Shown here in pieces: positions 1-5,179 of a stretch of DNA of 7,459 bases. Positions within the stretch are counted from its first letter, which is position 1; every line of letters starts with the position of its first letter. The translations under genes and the position numbers were made by a program. The notes beneath the pieces are model-generated. The model was not told where the DNA came from. It saw only the letters and a program-made list of their open reading frames with translations, and ran no database searches. The DNA comes from DASSUC01 sp035649895 (GTDB taxonomy: Bacteria > Actinomycetota > Actinomycetes > Mycobacteriales > Micromonosporaceae), in assembly GCA_035649895.1 (NCBI GenBank), contig DASRIS010000101.1, positions 1 through 7,459 of the forward strand. The letters are read 5' to 3'.

Positions 1-105
1 GACTACCTCACCAACCGCGTCAACCCCGACCACCACCGCCGCCGAGCGATCGCCACCCTGGAACGACTCGGCTACCACGTCACCCTCAACCCGATAGCTG
101 CCTGA
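1..105 (+). CDS. C-terminal end of an IS110-family transposase (partial)
   Basis: Frame 1 is open from the window edge to a TGA at 103-105 and encodes 34 residues, beginning DYLTNRVNPDHH and ending LGYHVTLNPIAA. This is the typical tail of IS110-family (DEDD/Ser recombinase-type) transposases, where a DYxxxRxxPDxxxRRAIxxLExLGYxVTLxP block closes the protein. The match is from memory of the family; the catalytic DEDD domain and serine lie outside the window. IS110 elements lack conventional terminal inverted repeats and in the IS110 subgroup carry the guide (bridge) RNA upstream of the gene, so none is expected here. The element's right end should lie soon after 105, perhaps in the AT-richer patch around 118-142, but I cannot place it. 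Whether the whole element is intact cannot be judged. Confidence 0.7.
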   Translation, partial: DYLTNRVNPDHHRRRAIATLERLGYHVTLNPIAA

Positions 106-142
106 CCACCACGCCACGGGTTATTTTCGAGTCAAGTCGAGA

Positions 143-174
143 GTGACGTGGGGCCCGCGATACGCCGCTAGGCT
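143..174 (+). promoter_or_regulatory. Possible promoter of the GCS2-type ligase gene
   Basis: TAGGCT at 169-174 resembles the actinomycete -10 consensus (TAGRRT), and GTGACG at 143-148 could be the -35, but the 20-base spacer is too long for a good sigma-70-type promoter. A start site near 181 would give a leader of about 30 nt. The call rests mainly on the -10-like hexamer and its position between the transposase tail and the ligase start. Confidence 0.3.
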
Positions 175-210
175 GGGGCCCGAGACCTGGGCCAGAGAGT
201 GGTGAGCCTG

Positions 211-1689
211 ATGGGCGAGGATGTCCAGCAGCGGCAGTTCTCCAGGGAGGACCGGACGCGGTACCGCGAGAAGGTCCACCGGTGCCTCGACGTGTTCGCG
301 ACCATGCTGCGCGAGTCACGGTTCGACTTCGAGCGGCCGATGACCGGCCTGGAGATCGAGCTGAACCTGGTCGACGACCGGGCTGACCCGGCGATGCGCA
401 ACGCCGAGGTGCTGGCGGCGATCGCTGACCCGGCGTTCGTGACCGAGCTGGGGCAGTTCAACATCGAGGTCAACGTGGCACCGCGCCAGCTGGGCGGGCA
501 CGGTGCGACCGAGTTCGAGGAACAGGTGCGGGCCAGCCTCAACGCCGCGGAGGAGAAGGCGCGTACGGTCGGCGCCCACATGGTGATGATCGGCATCCTG
601 CCGACGCTGCGCAGCGAGCACATGACGTTGGAGTCGCTGTCGGCCAACCCCCGCTACGCACTGATCAACGAGCAGATCTTCGCTGCCCGCGGCGAGGACC
701 TGCGCATCGCCATCGACGGCGTGGAGGGGCTGGACACCACGGCCGACACGATCGCGCCGGAGGCGGCCTGCACCAGCGTGCAGTTCCACCTCCAGGTCAG
801 CCCGGACGAGTTCGCCGACTACTGGAACGCGGCGCAGTCCATCGCCGGGGTCCAGGTGGCGCTGGGCGCAAACTCACCGTTCCTCTTCGGCCGGGAGCTG
901 TGGAGCGAGACCCGTATCCCGCTGTTCACCCTGGCCACGGACACCCGGTCGGAGGAGATCAAGTCCCAGGGGGTACGGCCCCGGGTGTGGTTCGGTGAGC
1001 GCTGGATCACCTCGGTGTTCGACCTGTTCGAGGAGAACGTGCGCTACTACCCGGCGCTGCTGCCGATCTGCAACGACGAGGACCCGGTGGAGACGCTGGC
1101 GCAGGGACAGACGCCCAAGCTCGGCGAGCTGCGCCTGCACAACGGCACCATCTACCGGTGGAACCGGCCGGTCTACGACGTGGTGGACGGCCTGCCGCAC
1201 CTGCGCGTGGAGAACCGGGTCCTGCCGGCCGGGCCCACGGTGGCCGACGTCGTCGCCAACGGGGCGTTCTACTTCGGCATGGTCCGGATGCTGGCCACCG
1301 CAGAGCGGCCCATCTGGTCGCAGATGTCGTTCAGCGCGGCCGAGGAGAACTTCCTCAACGCCGCCCGGCACGGCATCAACGCCTCGGTCTACTGGCCAGG
1401 CCTGGGCTACCTGCCCGTCACCGAGCTGGTGCTGCGCCGGCTGCTGCCGCTGGCGTACGAGGGGCTGGACCGGTGGGGTGTGCACCCGCAGGAGCGGGAC
1501 CGGCTGCTGCGCATCATCGAGCAGCGCTGCCTGACCGAGCGCAACGGAGCCTCCTGGCAGGTTGACACCCTGCACAAGCTGGAGAACGGCGGCGGCATGG
1601 GCCGGACCGAGGCCCTGCGCGAGGTGCTGCGCCGCTACATCGGGCACATGCACAGCAACGTGCCGGTGCACGAGTGGCCGGCCGACTGA
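211..1689 (+). CDS. Glutamate-cysteine ligase family (GCS2-type) ATP-dependent ligase
   Basis: Encodes 492 aa from ATG 211. The fold is that of the GCS2 carboxylate-amine ligases, which use ATP to activate a carboxylate (glutamate gamma-carboxyl in characterised members) and join it to an amine. The metal/ATP-site glutamates are visible in GLEIELNLV (about residues 46-54) and ELGQFNIEVNVAP (79-91). LGANSPFLFGREL (about 218), HNGTIYRWNRPVYD (310) and RVENRVLPAGPT (about 332) are typical of the long, roughly 490-aa actinobacterial subfamily. It is cytosolic: no signal peptide or membrane segment. Actinomycetes mostly make mycothiol and ergothioneine instead of glutathione; this subfamily differs in length from the ergothioneine enzyme EgtA (around 430 aa), so the true substrate is unknown and I give no symbol. 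Start choice: ATG 211 is preceded by GGTGAG at 201-206, and homologues as I remember them begin MGE; in-frame GTGs at 199 and 202 are alternatives. It appears monocistronic, closed by the hairpin at 1695-1728. Confidence 0.87.
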   Translation: MGEDVQQRQFSREDRTRYREKVHRCLDVFATMLRESRFDFERPMTGLEIELNLVDDRADPAMRNAEVLAAIADPAFVTELGQFNIEVNVAPRQLGGHGATEFEEQVRASLNAAEEKARTVGAHMVMIGILPTLRSEHMTLESLSANPRYALINEQIFAARGEDLRIAIDGVEGLDTTADTIAPEAACTSVQFHLQVSPDEFADYWNAAQSIAGVQVALGANSPFLFGRELWSETRIPLFTLATDTRSEEIKSQGVRPRVWFGERWITSVFDLFEENVRYYPALLPICNDEDPVETLAQGQTPKLGELRLHNGTIYRWNRPVYDVVDGLPHLRVENRVLPAGPTVADVVANGAFYFGMVRMLATAERPIWSQMSFSAAEENFLNAARHGINASVYWPGLGYLPVTELVLRRLLPLAYEGLDRWGVHPQERDRLLRIIEQRCLTERNGASWQVDTLHKLENGGGMGRTEALREVLRRYIGHMHSNVPVHEWPAD

Positions 1690-1694
1690 GCTGA

Positions 1695-1728
1695 CCCGTG
1701 CGCCGGTACATCGGCACCGGCGCACGGG
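1695..1728 (+). terminator. Strong hairpin terminator after the GCS2-type ligase gene
   Basis: The arms 1695-1707 (CCCGTGCGCCGGT) and 1716-1728 (ACCGGCGCACGGG) are perfectly complementary over 13 bp with an 8-base loop, starting 5 bases after the stop codon. No T run follows on either strand, which is common for actinomycete terminators. It probably ends the ligase transcript and may also stop leftward transcription. Confidence 0.8.
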
Positions 1729-1755
1729 CGCCGGGAAGACCACGGTAGTGGCCGT

Positions 1756-1774
1756 CCTGGGCCCGGCTCCCAGG
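1756..1774 (-). terminator. Weak hairpin 3' of the leftward gene remnant
   Basis: CCTGGG (1756-1761) and CCCAGG (1769-1774) form a 6-bp stem with a 7-base GC-rich loop, about 12 bases past the minus-strand stop at 1786. It could be the old terminator of the remnant gene. It lacks a T tract, and short stems of this sort arise often by chance in GC-rich DNA. Confidence 0.3.
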
Positions 1775-1785
1775 CCCGGTGCCGG

Positions 1786-2145
1786 TCACGGCGAGCCGAT
1801 CTCGTAGACCATCGCGGAGACGGTCAGCGTCTTCGACCGCTGCGCCCCGCCGCCGCTGACCTTCCACTCCAGGACCAGCGGCTTGCCCGGGACCGGGTAG
1901 AGCGTCGTGCCCTGCGGGCACCTGGGCTGCTGGGCGACACGGAAGTAGATGATCTGCGGTCCGCTCGGCGTGGCCGGCCCGGTCGTGGTGGCGGTCTGGC
2001 CACCGGGTGCTGCGGCGGCCGGGACGTCGCCGGCAGGCGGGTGAAAGGCTAACGTTGGCGCGGTACGACGGACAGCGGCGAGAGCATGGGCCGGCATGGG
2101 CCCGGGCGAGTCCTGTGCATGATGCCTCCGTTCGGTTGTCCACAA
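1786..2145 (-). pseudogene. Remnant of an actinobacterial secreted/membrane protein
   Basis: The open frame spans 119 codons and has no good start: the outermost is TTG at 2145, and an internal ATG lies 16 codons further in (near 2097). Only the last 85 or so residues look like real protein. A Pro/Ala/Thr-rich linker (GDVPAAAAPGGQTATTT) leads into PQIIYFRVAQQPRCPQGTTLYPVPG, then KPLVLEWKVSGGGAQRSKTLTVSAMVYEI. The YFRVxQQPxCPxGT...PxxPVVxEWKV block opens a domain common in actinomycete proteins anchored by an N-terminal membrane helix. In members I remember, about 40 residues, including a TLSVDGPG segment and a second cysteine in an FPC motif, separate EWKV from the TxxxxGGGxxxSKTLTV end. Here the two are directly fused, and no membrane helix or signal peptide is found upstream in any minus frame. 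I infer loss of the 5' part plus an in-frame internal deletion, leaving one unpaired cysteine. A short functional protein is possible but less likely. Confidence 0.5.
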
Positions 2146-2240
2146 AGGACCGCAGGTCGAGGGCGCGCCACGCGACGAGCTCCGTAGGCGATGCTGGTGG
2201 AACGTACGGGCGGCTGCTCGGTCGCGGCCACCGTGGATGG

Positions 2241-2256
2241 GGCCGTCACGGCGGCC
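2241..2256 (-). terminator. Weak hairpin downstream of rph
   Basis: GGCCG (2241-2245) and CGGCC (2252-2256) pair with a 6-base loop, starting 26 bases beyond the rph stop on the minus strand. It is the only candidate terminator I see directly after rph and is short, with no T run. The rest of 2146-2281 holds no gene I can support. Confidence 0.25.
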
Positions 2257-2281
2257 GGATGGGCGTTCTCGGTGTGATCAG

Positions 2282-4879
2282 TCAAGGCAGAGTCTCGACG
2301 TACCCGTCGGTTCCATGCACGCGGATCCGCTGCCCGTCAAGGATCAGCCGGGTGGCGTCCACCACACCGACGACGGCCGGCAGTCCGTACTCCCGTGCGA
2401 CTACCGCGCCGTGAGTCATCAATCCGCCGACCTCCGTCACTAGGCCTGCGACGGCGACGAAGAGGGGCGTCCAGCTGGGGTCCGTGTGGGCCGTGACGAG
2501 GATGTCGCCCGGTTCGACATCGGCCCGTGCGATGTCCAGGATGACGCGGGCCCGCCCTTCGACGGTCCCGGCGGAGACCGGTAGGCCGACCAGCGCGCCG
2601 GCCGGCAGATCGTCGCGTCGGTACGCCCCGGCGATGACCTCGCCATCCGAGGTGAGCACCCGGGGCGGCGTGAGCGCTTGGTACGACCTGAACGCGTCCT
2701 TGCGCCGGCCGATGAGCTGGTCATCCACGTGGTTCGTGCGTACGACGTCGTGGAGCTCGGAGAACGTGAGGTAGAAGATGTCCTCCTTCTCGCGAAGTAC
2801 GCGGGCCTGCACGAGGCGCTCGGCCTCTTTCAGCAGGGCCTGCTTGTACACGAAGTAGCGGCTGACCATGGCGTACTTCGGATACTCCCGGTACCCGATG
2901 AAGGTCCGGACCCGGTCGATCATCCGCTTCGTCTCTTCGGCCTTGCGCTCCCCGTCCGGCAGGGCCCGCAAGCGTTCCAGCAGCTCCTGCTCCTTGTTCC
3001 AGGCCTCCTGCCGCCCTTGTTCGAAGCGCCGCTCGCCGGCTCCCGGCTCGAGGTTCTTGATGTTGCCGAGGATCATGGGCAGGAGCGTGGCGGGGCGCTC
3101 GCTCCAGCGCGGCCGCGTGATGTCGATCTCGCCGACACAGCGCATGCCGTACTTGTCGAGCCAGGCCGCGATGGCGTCTCGCGCTTCCCGCCCGCCCGCG
3201 AGCCTGGGCAGCTCGTCCAGGAAACTCTCGTCCTCGACGTGCTGCAGAAATGCCACCACGTCCGGATGCGGGCGGACTACGTCGGCGACGTCGAGCAGCG
3301 CCAGCCCCATCTCCGACGTGACGTTGTGGGGCACGGACTGCGTGAGCGTGTCCGCCGCGTTCTTCTCGCCCAGCCACGCCTCCAGCCGCTCGTTGAGCCA
3401 CCACGTGGCCTCCATCGCCGACATGAACACCTGATGGCTGCGCGGATCGAACAAGATCCGCCTCAGCTCCTGGATGTCCGCCAGGATGAAGTCGAGCAGC
3501 GCCGCTGCGGACCTCGTCCGGATGTCGCGTTCCGAGGCGGCGATGGATGCCTGGCTGCGCCCGACCAGCTCGGTGACGATGGCCGGGTCGGCCTCGATCG
3601 GGGCTGGCGCGCCGCCGAACAGTGGCCCGGGGGGACCCTCGTCGGGCAGCGGCCGGACGAAGCCGTCGCGGTCGAGGATGGTCCGCAGCGCGTCCCCGGT
3701 CAGTGGGTCGGATCTCCCCAGGGCCTCCAGGAGGCCCGCGCGGCTCGCTGGCGAGGCCAGCCTTTGGGTGACGTCGACGAACAGCCGGCCGCCGGCCTCG
3801 GCCATGGGCGCGGGGGTCGTCATCTGCCAGAAGGAGAGCCCGAGGGGCTTCATGGGGTCGGTCATCATCTGCTGATGGCCGACGGAGACATAGACGCGGT
3901 TCTCCCGGTCGCCGGACTCGGGGATGGGGAACAGCGTGGTGATCGGCCGGGTCTGGACGATCTGGAAGCCGTCGTCGACCAGGCACCATTCGATGTCCTG
4001 GGGGCGGCCGAAGTGCGCCTCGATCCGCCGGCCGAGCTGCGCGAGCCGCACCACCTGCGCATCCGTCAGCGCCGGCTGGTCCTGCCGCTGCGGGTCGATC
4101 GCCTGTTCCTGCGTACCGCCCACCGGCGAGGCGTGGACGGCGAGCCGCTTGGCGGCGACCGTCTTGGCGACGACCTCGCCGTCGCGCACCTTGTAGACGT
4201 CCGGGTTCACGAGGCCGGAGACCAGGGCCTCGCCGAGGCCGAAGCTGGCCTCTACGGAGGCGACCCTCCGGTTGGACGTGACGGGGTCGGCTGTGAACAG
4301 GGCACCGGCCGCCTGGGGGAAGACCATCTGCTGCACGACCACGGCCATCTGGACCGTACGGTGGTCGATGCCGTTGCGCTGGCGGTAGGTCACGGCCCGC
4401 TCGGTGAACAGCGAGGCCCAGCACCGGCTGACGTGCTGGAGGATCGCCGCCGGCCCCACGACGTTCAGGTACGTGTCCTGCTGGCCGGCGAAGGAGGCCG
4501 TCGGCAGGTCCTCTGCCGTCGCGCTGGACCGGACGGCGTAGGCGGCTTGCTCGCCGAGCTGGGCGAGCGCACGGGTGACCGCCGCCGCGAGATCGTCCGG
4601 GACGGCGGTCCCTTCAAGGGTCCGGCGGACCTCCGCGCTGCGCGTGCGGACCGCCTCCCGGTCGTCCGGGTTCAGGCGCGACAGCCGGTCCAGCTGATCG
4701 TCGATCGACGGCGCTTCCGCCATGATCCGCCGGAAGGCGTCCGTCGTCACGCAAAAGCCAGCCGGCACGCGGATGCCGTCGATCCGCGACAGCGCCCCCA
4801 GGTGCGCGCCCTTGCCGCCAACGACCGCGACCTGCACCTCGTCAACCTCGTGAAGACCCAACACGTACTGCTCGCTCAC
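2282..4879 (-). CDS. rph: Rifampin phosphotransferase (rifamycin-inactivating)
   Basis: Encodes 865 aa and looks complete; characterised RPH enzymes are about the same length. The family transfers the beta-phosphate of ATP to the C21 hydroxyl of the rifamycin ansa bridge, releasing AMP and Pi, which stops the drug binding RNA polymerase in the cytosol. The order is ATP-grasp domain (about 1-315), rifamycin-binding domain (about 325-755) and swivelling phosphohistidine domain (about 770-865). ATP-site residues K23 (in GGKGAHLG), R117 (in AVRSSATAEDLP), E297 (in PQDIEWC), Q309 and R311 (in VQTRPITTL) and the catalytic H823 in GGLMTHGAVVAREYGLP are present, nearly position-for-position with Listeria RPH. 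MMTDPMKPLGLSF and KYGMRCVGEIDI are RPH-like and separate it from PEP synthase, which shares the end domains. The start is GTG 4879, fixed by the GGAGG at 4887-4891 and MSEQYVLGL-type homologue N-termini; the frame runs on to 5044, but that extension is untranslated-looking Gly/Arg sequence. No frameshift or missing motif was seen. Confidence 0.95.
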   Translation of the reverse strand: MSEQYVLGLHEVDEVQVAVVGGKGAHLGALSRIDGIRVPAGFCVTTDAFRRIMAEAPSIDDQLDRLSRLNPDDREAVRTRSAEVRRTLEGTAVPDDLAAAVTRALAQLGEQAAYAVRSSATAEDLPTASFAGQQDTYLNVVGPAAILQHVSRCWASLFTERAVTYRQRNGIDHRTVQMAVVVQQMVFPQAAGALFTADPVTSNRRVASVEASFGLGEALVSGLVNPDVYKVRDGEVVAKTVAAKRLAVHASPVGGTQEQAIDPQRQDQPALTDAQVVRLAQLGRRIEAHFGRPQDIEWCLVDDGFQIVQTRPITTLFPIPESGDRENRVYVSVGHQQMMTDPMKPLGLSFWQMTTPAPMAEAGGRLFVDVTQRLASPASRAGLLEALGRSDPLTGDALRTILDRDGFVRPLPDEGPPGPLFGGAPAPIEADPAIVTELVGRSQASIAASERDIRTRSAAALLDFILADIQELRRILFDPRSHQVFMSAMEATWWLNERLEAWLGEKNAADTLTQSVPHNVTSEMGLALLDVADVVRPHPDVVAFLQHVEDESFLDELPRLAGGREARDAIAAWLDKYGMRCVGEIDITRPRWSERPATLLPMILGNIKNLEPGAGERRFEQGRQEAWNKEQELLERLRALPDGERKAEETKRMIDRVRTFIGYREYPKYAMVSRYFVYKQALLKEAERLVQARVLREKEDIFYLTFSELHDVVRTNHVDDQLIGRRKDAFRSYQALTPPRVLTSDGEVIAGAYRRDDLPAGALVGLPVSAGTVEGRARVILDIARADVEPGDILVTAHTDPSWTPLFVAVAGLVTEVGGLMTHGAVVAREYGLPAVVGVVDATRLILDGQRIRVHGTDGYVETLP

Positions 4880-4980
4880 CGCGACACCTCCGGGGCAGCC
4901 GTGCTCCGCTGCCCTGCACCGGCCGGTCGAGCCACCGGCGCCTCCCGCTCTGCCGAGCCTCTTGTTCGGCACGTCCTCAT
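4876..4980 (-). CDS. Possible 34-aa leader peptide overlapping the rph start
   Basis: An ATG at 4980 opens a 34-codon frame beginning MRTCRTRGSAERE and ending in TGA at 4878-4876, which overlaps the rph GTG as GTGA. A purine-rich GGGAAGG lies 9 bases before the ATG. The peptide is Arg/Ala-rich, has a single Cys at position 4 and resembles nothing I know. Against it, about a quarter of its codons end in A or T, far more than in the real genes here, and it could be chance. If translated, ribosomes finishing it would reinitiate directly on rph and would unwind the hairpin at 4893-4914. Confidence 0.25.
   Translation of the reverse strand: MRTCRTRGSAEREAPVARPAGAGQRSTAAPEVSR
4887..4891 (-). promoter_or_regulatory. 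Shine-Dalgarno that fixes the rph start
   Basis: GGAGG on the minus strand lies 7 bases before GTG 4879. No other in-frame start in the upstream extension has comparable spacing, and the protein from this GTG begins exactly where RPH homologues do. Confidence 0.85.
4893..4914 (-). promoter_or_regulatory. Hairpin in the rph leader abutting the ribosome site
   Basis: On the minus strand GGGCAGC (4914-4908) pairs perfectly with GCTGCCC (4899-4893) around an 8-base loop and ends one base before the GGAGG. It could limit ribosome access or be melted by translation of the short upstream ORF that runs through it. A second hairpin in the same leader, CCGCCC/GGGCGG with a 4-base loop, is at 5019-5034. 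Both are visible in the sequence; a regulatory role is inference, and GC-rich leaders often fold. Confidence 0.4.
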
Positions 4981-5068
4981 CTCTCGCTGCCTTCCCTCGG
5001 ACGAGCCGGCCGGCCGCTCCGCCCAGCCGGGCGGGCGCGCGCACCTCCGTTCTCGGTCCGGCCGGGCG

Positions 5069-5099
5069 ATTCTGCGGCCCGACCCGGGTCTTGCCGCAA
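5069..5099 (-). promoter_or_regulatory. Candidate leftward promoter for rph
   Basis: TTGCGG (5099-5094), inside the RAE, could be a -35, with CAGAAT (5074-5069) as a TAGAAT-like -10. The 19-base spacer is longer than ideal. The start site would be near 5062, leaving a leader of about 180 nt. An alternative is TATAGC at 5117-5112 as the -10, which would place the RAE over the first transcribed bases, but no good -35 lies upstream of it. Confidence 0.35.
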
Positions 5100-5104
5100 G
5101 CCCC
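5086..5104. promoter_or_regulatory. Rifamycin-associated element (RAE), 19-bp inverted repeat
   Basis: GGGTCTTGC-C-GCAAGCCCC is a 19-bp dyad with one mismatched pair (T5089 against C5101). In the orientation toward rph it reads GGGGCTTGCGGCAAGACCC. This closely matches, as I remember it, the RAE described upstream of rifamycin-inactivating genes (rph, arr, rifamycin monooxygenase) and helR in actinobacteria, where it mediates rifamycin-inducible expression. Its place between the end of ylbE and rph, about 207 bases before the rph start, fits. A perfect 10-bp palindrome GACCCGGGTC (5081-5090) overlaps its left edge. No regulator gene is present nearby. Confidence 0.85.
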
Positions 5105-5119
5105 CCGGTGCGCTATAGG
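5091..5119 (+). promoter_or_regulatory. Rightward promoter-like sequence built on the RAE
   Basis: TTGCCG (5091-5096) and TATAGG (5114-5119) are separated by exactly 17 bases, the best -35/-10 pair I find in the intergenic region. The -35 lies inside the RAE. It points away from rph, toward the 3' end of ylbE, and predicts a start near 5125-5127, just before the hairpin at 5128-5151. The spacing and hexamers are seen; activity is inferred. Confidence 0.5.
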
Positions 5120-5127
5120 GTAAAAGT

Positions 5128-5151
5128 GGCAAGGAGTGAGACCTCCTTGCC
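5128..5151 (-). terminator. Hairpin terminator of the fdrA-ylbE operon
   Basis: GGCAAGGAG (5128-5136) and CTCCTTGCC (5143-5151) form a perfect 9-bp stem with a 6-base loop, 28 bases past the ylbE stop. On the minus strand it is followed by ACTTTTACC, giving the T-rich tail of an intrinsic terminator. A smaller hairpin (CCGCT/AGCGG, 5160-5175) precedes it. Read on the plus strand, the same stem would lie at the 5' end of any transcript from the rightward RAE promoter, with a Shine-Dalgarno-like AAGGAG locked in the stem. Confidence 0.75.
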
Positions 5152-5179
5152 TTTGCCGTCCGCTGCGCAGAGCGGCCGG

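Noticed and set aside
874..1743. Minus-strand open frames of up to 289 codons opposite the GCS2-type ligase
   Set aside because: They are antisense shadows of a clearly conserved plus-strand protein and show no recognisable motif.
2049..2285. A 78-codon minus-strand ORF starting with TTG that overlaps the rph stop (TTGA)
   Set aside because: The overlap suggests coupling, but there is no ribosome site evident beyond the rph end, the protein resembles nothing, and it runs into the 5' region of the remnant in another frame. Most likely chance.
2282..4879. Calling the central gene phosphoenolpyruvate synthase (ppsA)
   Set aside because: The ATP-grasp and phosphohistidine domains are shared, but the middle domain, the overall match along the length to Listeria RPH and the upstream RAE all favour rifampin phosphotransferase.
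4880..5044. 55-residue N-terminal extension of RPH to the start at 5044
   Set aside because: RPH homologues begin at the MSEQYVLGL-type sequence, a perfect GGAGG lies before GTG 4879, and the extension has no conserved content.
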